From Promethearchaeota archaeon (GTDB lineage Archaea; Asgardarchaeota; Lokiarchaeia; Sigyniarchaeales; SOKP01): a stretch of 64,000 bases of DNA. The stretch lies in NCBI GenBank assembly GCA_016839555.1, contig JAEOUA010000008.1, forward strand, positions 248,001 to 312,000. The letters run 5' to 3'. A program made the translations under genes and the position numbers. A model generated the notes under the pieces. It did no database searches. It had not been told where the DNA came from and was given only the letters and a program-made list of their open reading frames with translations. Positions 17,595 to 26,613 of the stretch are shown here, piece by piece (within the stretch, counting starts at the first letter, position 1; every line of letters begins with the position of its first letter).

Positions 17595-18047
17595 TTAATT
17601 CTTCAATTTTTTTATGATTTCAAATAACTGGTCATTTTCAGGAATATCTTTCATTGACTCTCCATAATATGCATATCTAACTATATTTTCGGTATCAAGT
17701 ATTAATAATGCCGGCATTCTTCCCAATTTTAGCAATTTCCATTCTTGGTTTAACATTTTTGTAACTTTTTTATTTGAATCATAAAAAATTGGATATTTTC
17801 TCGCATATTTTTTTTCCATTTTAATCGCGTTATCTTTCTTATCTACTAAAATAGGATAAAGCTCAGTATTTAATTCTTGAAATTTTTCATATTCTCTCCG
17901 TAAATGAGCAGCATGCCAGCGACAATATGGTCAATGGATATCTCTAAATAGAATTACCACCACATTTTTTCCTTGCAAATCTCTTATATTTACAGTTTTT
18001 CTACGACTATTGGGTAGAGAAAATTTTTGTATTTTCTTGTCCACCAT
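17595..18047 (-). CDS. selenocysteine-containing peroxiredoxin-like protein (in-frame TGA = Sec39)
   Basis: A 150-residue thioredoxin-fold protein of the AhpC/TSA (Prx-like) group, readable only if TGA at 17931-17933 is decoded. Upstream of it the frame gives VVVILFRDIH and downstream PYCRWHAAHL, so the TGA occupies the place of the redox cysteine in the family motif C-P-x-C-R-x-H, forming Sec-x-x-Cys. The rest matches the family: YPILVDKKDNA, KYPIFYDSN, GRMPALLILDTEN, then DIPENDQLF. A candidate SECIS follows the stop. The expected role is peroxide or thiol reduction in the cytosol. The start is ATG at 18047; an internal ATG at 17819 would remove the active site. Selenoproteins are known in Lokiarchaeota. 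The alternative, a nonsense-broken gene, is unlikely at exactly this codon. Confidence 0.85.
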
Positions 18048-18274
18048 TTGGAATTTATCTTTAATTGAAAAACACCATGTTAAAAGTATGTATATGCTAC
18101 TTATTCTTATCTTAAATAAATGATATTTAAATCTTCTTTTAATAATTCAAATAAAAATTTATATATATAGCGAATTAAACTTAGAGAGTTAGATTGATTT
18201 ATTTTTTATAAGCTTAAATGTTTTATTCCTATAATACTTACATTTTCCACAAGATAATGTAAATTATATATGAG

Positions 18275-18675
18275 TTGATGTTTATTCCAAAAGAACCTAG
18301 AAATGTAGGTATAGAAAACGGGAAATTTTATCCGTGCCCAGAAAAGCATGTATGCGTCTCCACCCAAGCTCCTAATGATGATGAAAAACATTATATAAAG
18401 CCCATAGAATATTCTATTTCTCTTGAAGAAGCAAAAAAGAAAATTATAGATATCATTAATTCGATATCGCGTACGGAAATTTTAGAAGAGAGAAGTAATT
18501 ACGTTCATGCTATGTTCACCACATTTCTATTTAGATTTAAAGATGATGTAGAATTTTATTTTGATGAAGACACAAATTGATACACTTTCGTTCTCAATCA
18601 AGAATAGGGGGTTATGATTAGGGTACAAACCGAAATAGAATGGAAAAAATCAGAAAGAAATTTGAAAAAAAATAA
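18275..18675 (+). pseudogene. DUF1499 family gene with frameshift and in-frame TAG
   Basis: The first 101 codons give a DUF1499-like protein (YPCPEKHVCVSTQAP, then TFLFRFKDDVEFYFDED) that stops at TGA 18578-18580. In the next frame the family's C-terminus continues: IHFRSQSRIGGYD, a TAG, then GTNRNRMEKIRKKFEKK to TAA at 18675. Restoring one T in AATTG and changing TAG to a Leu codon would give a normal full-length protein. Two lesions near the 3' end suggest a recent pseudogene or assembly errors. Function of the family is unknown. Confidence 0.7.
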
Positions 18676-18798
18676 TAGTATTTCCTTATAGAATTGCATA
18701 TCCTCTATTTTACTTTTATAATATTTATTACTTAGTTTTAAAATATAGCAATTAATTTCTTTTTAGATCTCTTTTTATCTATTAATAAATACTCGCTG

Positions 18799-19665
18799 GT
18801 GCTGATAATTTTAATCTCCGAATTTCATAGACTTTTTAAAAATGAAGGTTTAACAGAAAATATTATCCAGAAATTTCAAGAGATAATTTATGATTATTAT
18901 CATCATGCTGGTCGTGAATTTCCCTTTCGAAAAAAAATTACACCTTATTATGTGGTGGTATCTGAAATAATGCTTCAGCAAACACAAACCAGCAGAGTAT
19001 CTCAGAAATTTTTAGAATTTATTGAGCAATTTCCTGATTTCGAAACATTAGCAAACGCAACTCTTGAAAATATATTAAAAGTATGGAAAGGTTTGGGGTA
19101 TAATCGAAGAGCAAAGGCATTACAACAAATAGCAAAGAAAATTTTGGATGAATATGAGGGAATATTACCCGATTCAGTTGAAAAACTAAAAAAATTTCCT
19201 CAAATTGGGCATAATACGGCGTCTTCTATTGTTGCATTTGCCTTCAATAAACCAACATATTTTATTGAAACTAATATTAGGAGAGTGTATATATATTATT
19301 TTTTTCCTGGAAGAAATGATGTGGATGATAAAGAAATAATGATTCTATTAAAAAAAATAATGGATTTTAATAATCCTCGAGAATGGTATTATGCCTTAAT
19401 GGATTATGGAGTTATGCTCAAAAAAACTTATCCCGAACTAAATAAACGATCAAAGCATTATAGAAAGCAAAAATCATTTAAAGGGTCCACTAGACAGCTG
19501 CGTGGAAAAATTCTAAGTTTATTAGTTAAAAATTCTAAGCTAAAAGAGGAAGAGTTAATAAATACTTTGAAATTCTCACCGAAAAAAATTAAGGAAATAG
19601 TAAAACAACTTGAAAAAGAAGGATTTTTAAAAATTAAGCAAAAAGAAATATCTATTGCTAAATAA
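18799..19665 (+). CDS. MutY-like A/G-specific adenine glycosylase without Fe-S cluster
   Basis: 288 residues of the HhH-GPD superfamily. The N-terminal half has SEIMLQQTQTSRV, a helix-hairpin-helix with KGLGYNRRAKAL and the HhH-GPD loop FPQIGHNTASSI. The catalytic position reads FIETNIRRV, with Glu where MutY/Nth have Asp. The C-terminal four-Cys cluster is absent, replaced by NKRSKHYRKQKSFKGSTRQLRG. The last 60 residues look like a winged helix. This combination fits a short MutY branch that removes adenine opposite 8-oxoG. GTG start at 18799. Single gene. Whether Glu supports catalysis cannot be judged from sequence. Confidence 0.8.
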   Translation: MLIILISEFHRLFKNEGLTENIIQKFQEIIYDYYHHAGREFPFRKKITPYYVVVSEIMLQQTQTSRVSQKFLEFIEQFPDFETLANATLENILKVWKGLGYNRRAKALQQIAKKILDEYEGILPDSVEKLKKFPQIGHNTASSIVAFAFNKPTYFIETNIRRVYIYYFFPGRNDVDDKEIMILLKKIMDFNNPREWYYALMDYGVMLKKTYPELNKRSKHYRKQKSFKGSTRQLRGKILSLLVKNSKLKEEELINTLKFSPKKIKEIVKQLEKEGFLKIKQKEISIAK

Positions 19666-19670
19666 GTCTC

Positions 19671-19817
19671 TTAATAATTGAGACTATTACTTAATAAGTC
19701 AGAAATTTTTTTTCCAATCTTTTTTGTTTTTTCCGTTTCTAATGCTGCGGCAATTGCATTCATATTACAAATAGTCTCCTTTTGATAATAAGAAATGAAA
19801 GCGACACTTTTTAACAC
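19671..19817 (-). CDS. short ORF resembling the start of a B12-binding domain, possible relic
   Basis: 48 codons from GTG at 19817 in an otherwise empty 336-bp gap (19666-20001). The first half, VAFISYYQKETICNMNAIAA, resembles the first strand and helix of B12-binding domains of radical SAM proteins; the second half is basic and unlike them. A weak purine-rich GGGTAAG precedes it. It may be a gene fragment or a small basic protein; I cannot decide. The remainder of the gap is AT-rich with nothing else seen. Confidence 0.3.
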   Translation of the reverse strand: MLKSVAFISYYQKETICNMNAIAAALETEKTKKIGKKISDLLSNSLNY

Positions 19818-20001
19818 AAATCTTACCCTTTTTTTCTTATTTTATATTTTCGCTTTATATAGAATAGTAATTAATTAAAATAAACTAAAAAAGAGCAAAA
19901 AAGATTTTCATTATAAAAATTAAAAATATTTATTAATAGAAGTTGTTATGTCTATATAAACCATTTATTAATTATTAAAAATTATACTTTTCGATTTAAA
20001 A

Positions 20002-20460
20002 ATGTTTAATTGGTTTATTGCTGAGGGTGTTGAGGAAGTAGGTATCAGCTTTTTAGATTTCTACTCAGTAGGGCATATATGTATGGGAATAGGTATTTAT
20101 CTATTATTTTCCCTATTTTATACTATTCCAATGGGTAAAGAAGAGGGTTCAAGCCAAATTTTATTGCCGCTATGGGCTGTATGGGTGATAACGGTTATCA
20201 TTGGAATTATCTGGGAAATTATAGAAAATTTCTTATTCTTTGGGTTAGATATAAAATTTGAAGGGAGATTAGACAGTCCTGCAAATATAATTTCTGATAT
20301 TCTTTGTGTTGCTTTAGGAGGAGGAGGCATGTGGTTATTTGCACATTTAATCTTCAAATATCATAAGAAAGTATGGCCCTATTATATACTGGGATTGTTA
20401 GGTTTGGGATCTTGGATTATTGTGTTTCTTATTTTAAGAGCGACTACATTAATTCTTTAA
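20002..20460 (+). CDS. small integral membrane protein, four spans
   Basis: 152 residues with four hydrophobic segments: about 20-45, 54-80, 92-112 and 122-150. Conserved-looking features are VGHICMG in TM1, GIIWEIIENFLFFG in TM2 and DSPANIISDILCVALGG in TM3, a pattern seen in DUF2585/DUF2238-like membrane proteins. Function unknown. It is followed 24 bp later by the N-formylglutamate amidohydrolase gene and may share its transcript. Confidence 0.7.
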   Translation: MFNWFIAEGVEEVGISFLDFYSVGHICMGIGIYLLFSLFYTIPMGKEEGSSQILLPLWAVWVITVIIGIIWEIIENFLFFGLDIKFEGRLDSPANIISDILCVALGGGGMWLFAHLIFKYHKKVWPYYILGLLGLGSWIIVFLILRATTLIL

Positions 20461-20484
20461 TTTCTTTTTTATTTATTTAATGAA

Positions 20485-21243
20485 ATGAGATCATTTAAAA
20501 AATATATTAAATTTCAGAAAGGAAACATCCCCTTAATAATTTCAATTCCTCACGGAGGTACCATTAAGCTTAGAGATATTCCAAAAAGAAGGAATGGGGT
20601 AATAGGGATTGATAAAGCAACTATCGAACTTGGAAAAGATATAATAACCAATATAGAAGAAAAAATTCAAAATTCAAAAATATTATCTTCAAAATGTTAT
20701 TTCATCATCTCTAAAATCCATAGAAGTAGAATCGATATTAATAGAAGTCCAGAAAAAGCTTATAACCAGAATTCTAAGCTTGCCCGAAAACTTTATTATT
20801 TATATCATAAGAAGTTAAAAAAGTACATCTCGCATTCAATTAAACACAACGGATATACAATTTTAATAGATATTCATGGATTCGAATCTTATAAGAGGCC
20901 TGAAGGATTTAGAGATGTTGATTTGATTTTGGGAACAAATAATTTAAATTCTCTTTTTCCTCATTCCATAGCCAAAAGAGATTGGAATAAAAATATCCGT
21001 GGAAAAATAATAGAAAGATTTTTAAAGTTGGATATCCCTATTGCCCCAGGACGACCAAGAAGAGAAGAATATGTTCTGAAAGGAGGGTATATTACCAAAC
21101 ACTATGGAGCATCTCAAATAAAACACAGTAAGGCTATACAAATTGAATTTTCTGAAAGAATAAGAATTTGGGATAAACATATGCGGAATCAGGTAATTAA
21201 TGCTTTAACTGAAGTGCTTTATAAAGAGATTTTTCATAATTAA
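20485..21243 (+). CDS. N-formylglutamate amidohydrolase-family protein
   Basis: 252 residues. Family motifs in order: LIISIPHGGTI near the N-terminus (His ligand), KIHRSRIDINRSPEKA (Arg/Asp/Asn-Arg), TILIDIHGFE (Asp, His ligands) and IQIEFSERIR (Glu) near the end. The family hydrolyses N-formyl-L-glutamate in histidine degradation or related N-acyl amino acids, with a metal ion. No hut genes are near, so the substrate is open. ATG at 20485 follows the membrane-protein gene by 24 bp. Confidence 0.82.
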   Translation: MRSFKKYIKFQKGNIPLIISIPHGGTIKLRDIPKRRNGVIGIDKATIELGKDIITNIEEKIQNSKILSSKCYFIISKIHRSRIDINRSPEKAYNQNSKLARKLYYLYHKKLKKYISHSIKHNGYTILIDIHGFESYKRPEGFRDVDLILGTNNLNSLFPHSIAKRDWNKNIRGKIIERFLKLDIPIAPGRPRREEYVLKGGYITKHYGASQIKHSKAIQIEFSERIRIWDKHMRNQVINALTEVLYKEIFHN

Positions 21244-21412
21244 ATATATTAATTTATCATCTTTGAGAATCAGTATTAAATCCATATAACTCCTTTATAA
21301 TAACATTTATTTCGTGAAGATAAAATGAATTATTAATTCTACATTAAAAAAATTTTAGAATATGGTTTTCTATAGAAATTTTTTTAACTTTTTTGTGATT
21401 TTTTACTTTAGG

Positions 21413-22132
21413 ATGGAAAACTCGATTGGTTTCTGCTTTGATCTTGATGGGACGTTAATAAATACAACCGAAATAGGAGATAAGATTGAGAAAGAGATTT
21501 ATAAAAAATTTAATTTAAAAATTGATGATAAGACAGAGAGAGAAATTGAAGAACTTACTTATGAGATCTTGCAAAGAGAAAATCGTAATAATTTGGGACT
21601 TAAGTTAATGTGGGAAATTTTTAAAAAGTTGGACCTTAACTTTTTTCAGCGGATTAAAGCACTATTAATCTCATCAAAAATATTTAAAGAAGAGCTTAAA
21701 AAGATAAAGTTATTTGATGGTGTTAAGGAAGTTTTCAGGTTTTTAGATGAAAAAGGTATTCCGTATTCAATAGCTACAACATCTTCCCAGAAAGAAGTTG
21801 ATGATCGTCTCTCTAAGTTTCCAGATCTTTATGCTAAATTACAAGAGAAGATCATTACAAGGACGAATGTCCAACACTTAAAACCAGATCCTGAAAGTAT
21901 TATTAAAGCTTCAAAAATTATGAAGCTTCCACTAAATAGAGTCATTATGGTGGGAGATATGCACCATGACATTATGATGGGTAAAAAAGCAGGTACTTTA
22001 ACTATTGCAGTATTAACTGGAATCTTTTCTAAAGCGGAAATCCTTAAGTATGAGCCGGATTTTATAATTGATTCCGTAGCTAAAATCCCTAAAATTCTTC
22101 CCGAAATTATTCATAAATTAAGTTTTAATTAA
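21413..22132 (+). CDS. HAD-superfamily phosphatase, phosphoglycolate phosphatase-like
   Basis: About 239 residues. HAD motif I is FDLDGTLINTT (Asp nucleophile and acid), motif II lies in IATTSSQKEVDD, motif III Lys in KPDPESII and motif IV in MVGDMHHDIMMG. A helical cap lies between motifs I and II, so this is the beta-phosphoglucomutase/phosphoglycolate phosphatase type. I prefer ATG 21413, which starts the protein six residues before the first strand; ATG 21362 adds a hydrophobic 17-residue leader. Substrate unknown. Single gene. Confidence 0.82.
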   Translation: MENSIGFCFDLDGTLINTTEIGDKIEKEIYKKFNLKIDDKTEREIEELTYEILQRENRNNLGLKLMWEIFKKLDLNFFQRIKALLISSKIFKEELKKIKLFDGVKEVFRFLDEKGIPYSIATTSSQKEVDDRLSKFPDLYAKLQEKIITRTNVQHLKPDPESIIKASKIMKLPLNRVIMVGDMHHDIMMGKKAGTLTIAVLTGIFSKAEILKYEPDFIIDSVAKIPKILPEIIHKLSFN

Positions 22133-22277
22133 TAAATTTTTATAAACATCAGACCAATTTTTGATTTTAATATATAATAATCAAACTTTCATAATGAAAA
22201 ATATAAATATTTAATTAAAAACCTATATCATTATTAGATAGGAAAAAAAATTTTTCGATTAAATATCAATCCTAAAT

Positions 22278-22619
22278 ATGACAGACCCAATAGATTTAAA
22301 AGATCTAGAATCATTTATTGACGGATTAAAATATTCTTTTGATAGCCTTGAAAGATTAGAATCAAATGGTTCAAAAGGAATGCAAGCAAAATTAGCGAAA
22401 GCTATATCTCAATTAAGAGAAAAAAAATTAGATAAAATCCTACCAATTCCTAAATTTCTTGGGGTAGTTACTAAAGAAGATTGGAAAATTTTTTTCCTTG
22501 ACCAATTAAAATATTTAACCGATTTATTAGAATCAAGCCAATATCCTGAAAGTCAAAAATTTAAGCTGGTATTGAAGATCACTAAATTAAGGGAAAAAAT
22601 TAATAAATTTTATCGGTAG
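22278..22619 (+). CDS. hypothetical small helical protein with an internal repeat
   Basis: 113 residues, Lys/Leu-rich, cytosolic, not recognised. The two halves are similar: FIDGLKYSFDSLERLESN, then AKLAKAISQLREKKLDKI, against FLDQLKYLTDLLESSQYP, then KLVLKITKLREKINKFYR. So it is probably two copies of a two-helix unit. Single gene between the HAD phosphatase and tatD. Confidence 0.6.
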   Translation: MTDPIDLKDLESFIDGLKYSFDSLERLESNGSKGMQAKLAKAISQLREKKLDKILPIPKFLGVVTKEDWKIFFLDQLKYLTDLLESSQYPESQKFKLVLKITKLREKINKFYR

Positions 22620-22721
22620 AAAAAAATACACACTAATTTAAAACATATCATTTTAAAAAAGTAAATCTATTAGCATTTTAATTCCAACTTTATTTTTATA
22701 CCAAAATTAGAAAATTATACT

Positions 22722-23477
22722 ATGTTAATCGACATTCATTGCCATCTAAATTTGTATTTAAATCTTGAAGAAATATTAGAGGAGGCAAAAAAGAAAGGCA
22801 TTGAGAAAATTATTGCTGTATCAATGAGTGAATTGAGTCTAAAAAGAATAATAGAAATCTCTAAAAAGTTTTCCATGGTATATCCTGCATTAGGGATTCA
22901 TCCCGAAGAAGTAAAAATGAATAAATCAATTGAAAAAAACTTAGATTCCATAATTAGATATATTAACTCAAATAAGGATTTTATATGTGCGATTGGAGAA
23001 ATCGGACTTGATCATCATTTTGTAAAGGATAAAACGCTCTATCCTCTCCAAGAAAAGATTTTTAAAAAGATGCTTTCTTTAGCTCAAGAATTACAATTAC
23101 CAGTTAATCTTCACACGAAAGGAGCGGAAAAAGAAACATTTGAGATTTTACCTTCCTATGATATTCCAAATATAAATATCCATTGGTATTCTGGTCCAGA
23201 TGAATATCTTCGGTTAGGCAGTGAAAGAGGCTATTTTTTTTCCATTACACCCGCACTCATGTATTCTCCCGCGGTTAAAAAAGTTGTAGAAGAAATTAAC
23301 ATAGATCAATTATTATTGGAAAGTGATGGACCTGTAAAATTTTCTGGCCAAGTAGGAGTTCCAGCGATGATAAAAGATGTTTTAATTAAAATCTCACAAT
23401 TAAAAAATATGGATAGAAATGATTTGGAATTCCAAATCAAAGAAAATACTAAAAAAATATTTCCAAAAATCTTCTAA
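22722..23477 (+). CDS. TatD-family metal-dependent hydrolase (DNase)
   Basis: 251 residues of the amidohydrolase TIM-barrel TatD family. Metal ligands are visible: IDIHCHLN at the N-terminus, Glu in GEIGLDHHF, His in VNLHTKGA, His in INIHWYSG and Asp in LLESDGPVKF. Known members are 3'-5' exonucleases acting on DNA with Mg2+. ATG start at 22722. Convergent, 21 bp from the ThyA-like gene. Confidence 0.85.
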   Translation: MLIDIHCHLNLYLNLEEILEEAKKKGIEKIIAVSMSELSLKRIIEISKKFSMVYPALGIHPEEVKMNKSIEKNLDSIIRYINSNKDFICAIGEIGLDHHFVKDKTLYPLQEKIFKKMLSLAQELQLPVNLHTKGAEKETFEILPSYDIPNINIHWYSGPDEYLRLGSERGYFFSITPALMYSPAVKKVVEEINIDQLLLESDGPVKFSGQVGVPAMIKDVLIKISQLKNMDRNDLEFQIKENTKKIFPKIF

Positions 23478-23498
23478 TTCAAGAAAAAATAAGTTTTT

Positions 23499-24500
23499 TT
23501 AAACAGGCATTAATTCTTCTATCTGTTTTGGTAATTCTCCTTTATTTTTCATCCTTGTCAGGATATCTTCTACCTCTCTAAAAGTATTTCCGTAAATATG
23601 TAATGAATTACTGAAATCTACATATGAGCCCATCTCAATACCAAGTGCATCAGCTACCATTTTTTGAATCCTAATCATTCCATTCACATTAGGTTCAAAT
23701 GCCCTGAGCAAATCTCGGCTCCTCCATGTAGTTTGCATTATTAATTGATTATTTTTGACTCTCATCCAGATTCTCTGCAAACATGGAGGATCTTCATGAA
23801 AAGGGTCTATGTAAGGACGCCATGTAATTGCTTGGGCTCTTCTGCTATAAGGTTTATCCTTTAATTTATTAATAATGTAATTCATTTGCTCCATTTTAGG
23901 AAAGTGTAATGCTCCTAATGGTATTTTAGTAATTCCAAGCTGTTCTGAAATATTTTTATCTAAGTCTAATTCTACTCCATTCTCTAATTGCCAAATCGTG
24001 GAATCATCCGTTTCCTTGATTTTGCCAGCCTTTTTTAGTTTTTGATGTTCTCTGACGAAATCTTTATCCACCAGTTCAACATTATAAGTTTTATGGATTG
24101 TATCTTCAATAGAATATGGTACATAATTAAAAATGCGATCATGGTAAGAGTAGGGAAAACTTACTCCAGACTCCCACAAGAAATGATCATTAATGCCTTC
24201 TAGAATTTCTTCGATATATCCGCTCTGAATTGATCCCATTAAATAAGTATCAGCTAAGCATCCATAAATTTCATAAGAGTTCCCAAATTTAGAAGTAATA
24301 TTGATCACTCTTCCTTTTCTTTCTATGGGTTTACTCATTGGATTTTTAATTTCAATTAGGACAGTTGCATCTTTTGATGGAGGATCTTCTGGTTTATCAT
24401 ATTCTGTTTTTATATTATCTCCTTTGTAAAAAACTTGTCCTATAGCACTTAGCCAGGCATCCTTTACGTTGTTCTCAGAGATAAAAAAAACTTTTGCCAT
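23499..24500 (-). CDS. thymidylate synthase-fold protein (archaeal ThyA-like)
   Basis: 333 residues from ATG 24500, chosen because AGGAG sits at normal spacing before it; an upstream ATG would add a hydrophobic 27-residue leader. The C-terminal half matches ThyA: RRAQAITWRP, DPPCLQRIW with the catalytic Cys, TTWRSRDLLRAF for phosphate binding and the Asn/His region ending NSLHIYG. The N-terminal part is unlike bacterial ThyA and resembles archaeal members. It would methylate dUMP using a methylene-tetrahydrofolate or methanopterin cofactor, or act as a pyrimidine hydroxymethylase. It is single, beside tatD and other nucleotide-handling genes. Confidence 0.78.
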   Translation of the reverse strand: MAKVFFISENNVKDAWLSAIGQVFYKGDNIKTEYDKPEDPPSKDATVLIEIKNPMSKPIERKGRVINITSKFGNSYEIYGCLADTYLMGSIQSGYIEEILEGINDHFLWESGVSFPYSYHDRIFNYVPYSIEDTIHKTYNVELVDKDFVREHQKLKKAGKIKETDDSTIWQLENGVELDLDKNISEQLGITKIPLGALHFPKMEQMNYIINKLKDKPYSRRAQAITWRPYIDPFHEDPPCLQRIWMRVKNNQLIMQTTWRSRDLLRAFEPNVNGMIRIQKMVADALGIEMGSYVDFSNSLHIYGNTFREVEDILTRMKNKGELPKQIEELMPV

Positions 24501-24719
24501 TAAACAAACTCCTATTATTTTGTTAGAATAAAATTTTAAAAAAACTAATAATTTATTTGTTAAAATATTAATAAATACCATTAATTAAACGAAATTTCGA
24601 TAAAAAAAATATTGTTTCAAATAATTTTAAAATCAAACTGAGAAAGATTATTATAAACTAAGAAAAATAAGAAAAATTTTTTCTCATTTATAGAGAGCTT
24701 AATTATCATTATAAAATTT

Positions 24720-24935
24720 TCAATGTTTATCCTTTGTCCAAATTACAAATTGTATTCTTGTTAAAATTAAAATTCCAGCAAGAAAAATCCCGATTCCTAT
24801 ATAAAGCAAAACCAAATAATCCTCGGGAGTAAAAATAAATATTACTAACCAAATTACTAGTAAAATAATTCCAATAAATAATATTAAAATTGAAATATTT
24901 CGTAGTCTTTTATCCATAATATTAATTATTTCCAT
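24720..24935 (-). CDS. small two-span membrane protein
   Basis: 71 residues with two hydrophobic segments (about 12-33 and 40-60) joined by a short acidic loop FTPEDY, and basic ends. It is not recognised. It lies alone in a gap of 580 bp between thyA-like and maf. The clear two-helix design argues that it is real. Confidence 0.5.
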   Translation of the reverse strand: MEIINIMDKRLRNISILILFIGIILLVIWLVIFIFTPEDYLVLLYIGIGIFLAGILILTRIQFVIWTKDKH

Positions 24936-25084
24936 TTTTCAACACATTTGGATAACAATTTTTAGGTTATAACAAAATATCATTTCACACATAAGTGTAT
25001 TTAAATTTTTTTAAATTAATAAAATTTACAATGATTTTTTAAAAAATATATCTTAAATATAATATTGTTGGAAATAGATAAACA

Positions 25085-25693
25085 TTGAAAAAAATTATAT
25101 TAGCTTCAAAATCTATTGATAGGAAAGAAATTTTTCAACAAGCACAAATTCCTTTTATAGCTATTAGTTCTGAGATAGATGAAACTTATTATAAAAAAAA
25201 GATTAAGGATCCACTCAGATTAGTTCAAACTTTAGCAAAAAAAAAAGCATTGGATATAAAAAAAAAGAAAGCTAAGCATTTTAAAGACGCAATCATAATT
25301 GCTGCTGATACCATTGTTGAATATAAAGGAGAAATAATTGGAAAAGCTAATAATGAACAAGAAGCTTTTAAAATCCTTAAAAAACTAATGGGAAAAACCC
25401 ATGATCTTATTACAGGATTAGCCATTACACAGATGGGAAGTAGACAGTTAGTTTTAGATTATGATATCACAAAAGTAGAATTTCTGCCTCTTTCTGATAA
25501 TGATATTTGGGATTATATTAATTCAAGAGAATGGAAAGGAAGGGCAGGTGCCTATTCTATTAGAGAGCGGGCTGGATTATTTATAAAATCAATTCATGGC
25601 TCATATTCAAATGTTCTTGGCCTTCCGATGCAAAAAGTATTTCAAATTCTTAAAGAAACATTTAATTTAAATCTACTAGATTATATTATCTAA
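25085..25693 (+). CDS. maf: Maf-like nucleotide pyrophosphatase
   Basis: 202 residues. Motifs: ILASKSIDRKEIF at the N-terminus, SEIDETYYK, AADTIVEYKGEIIGKA with the catalytic Asp, and EWKGRAGAYSIRERAGLFI. Maf enzymes hydrolyse non-canonical or canonical dTTP/UTP/pseudo-UTP to monophosphates. TTG start at 25085. An alpha/beta hydrolase and a second house-cleaning NTPase (YjjX-like) follow on the same strand within 1.5 kb. Confidence 0.88.
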   Translation: MKKIILASKSIDRKEIFQQAQIPFIAISSEIDETYYKKKIKDPLRLVQTLAKKKALDIKKKKAKHFKDAIIIAADTIVEYKGEIIGKANNEQEAFKILKKLMGKTHDLITGLAITQMGSRQLVLDYDITKVEFLPLSDNDIWDYINSREWKGRAGAYSIRERAGLFIKSIHGSYSNVLGLPMQKVFQILKETFNLNLLDYII

Positions 25694-25809
25694 TTTAGTG
25701 AGTTTTAATTTAATTTTCTAGTATCAATATTTTAAAACATTAAAATTCATAGATATCTTATTAAATTGTATAATCCCAATTAAAAAAAAAAGAATTTAAT
25801 AAAAAGGAT

Positions 25810-26607
25810 ATGTTATTTAAAACCAGAGATGGTATCTCTCTTCATGGGAGATTGGCAGGATGCGGTAGGGATTTAGTGATTTATGCGCCAGGAGCAGGAA
25901 GCAATATAATAGATGCAGAAAAATGGTGTGAGCCTTTAGAAGATATTTACGGATATTCTACCTTTTCATATGATTTACGAGGTTTTGGGTCTAGTAAGGG
26001 TTTCAAATTTGATTTTAAAAACCAACTTGATGATATAATGGATGTAATTGATGCCGCTATTGCTAAAATGGAGAAAAGGGGAGAAAAACCTAAAAAGGTA
26101 ATTCTAATTGGGCATAGTCTAGGAGCCTTAGCATGTTTAAATGTAGGAGTAAAACATCCAAAAGTTGACACAGTTTTTGCAATATCTGCTTTTTATTCAA
26201 TTGAGGATTATTTAGCAGATGAAGAGAAGATAAATACTGATAATTCTCTTTATTCAATTGGAAAAAAAATTATAAATATATTAAAAAAAACATTAACTCC
26301 TCCCTGGTGGTTTAAGAAATTTATAAGTCTCATGTCTGAAGTATCTGAAGATAAAACCCATTTCATGCCTAAATATCATTTAACAGAAGAACTTATGAAA
26401 AAAGTATTTCTCATTCATGGTTTAAATGATGAATACATCCCTTATGAAAAAAGTGGAAAAAAAATAATTGAGAAATTTAATCTTAATAAAGATAGATATT
26501 TATTGGTAGATACAGGACATACATTTGAAGGGAAAATAGAAGAGGTTTTAAAATGGATACATTCTAAAATTTCAAATAAAAGAGCATTCAATTTACATAT
26601 TTTTTGA
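25810..26607 (+). CDS. alpha/beta hydrolase
   Basis: 265 residues, cytosolic. Lid and core features: YAPGAGSN (oxyanion), SYDLRGFGSSKG, nucleophile elbow GHSLGA, acid in HGLNDEYIP and His in DTGHTFEG. It belongs to the serine aminopeptidase/monoacylglycerol lipase-like group. Its stop lies 6 bp before the YjjX-like gene, so the two are co-transcribed. Substrate unknown. Confidence 0.82.
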   Translation: MLFKTRDGISLHGRLAGCGRDLVIYAPGAGSNIIDAEKWCEPLEDIYGYSTFSYDLRGFGSSKGFKFDFKNQLDDIMDVIDAAIAKMEKRGEKPKKVILIGHSLGALACLNVGVKHPKVDTVFAISAFYSIEDYLADEEKINTDNSLYSIGKKIINILKKTLTPPWWFKKFISLMSEVSEDKTHFMPKYHLTEELMKKVFLIHGLNDEYIPYEKSGKKIIEKFNLNKDRYLLVDTGHTFEGKIEEVLKWIHSKISNKRAFNLHIF

Positions 26608-26613
26608 AGAAAA

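Noticed and set aside
17595..17819. A stand-alone 74-residue thioredoxin-like gene
   Set aside because: The fold would lack its first strands and the redox motif, which are present in the same frame upstream of a TGA.
18275..18675. TAG in the DUF1499 gene as a pyrrolysine codon, suggested by nearby corrinoid methyltransferases
   Set aside because: A frameshift in the same gene is needed as well, the family has no known Pyl, and the methyltransferase genes here have no in-frame TAG.
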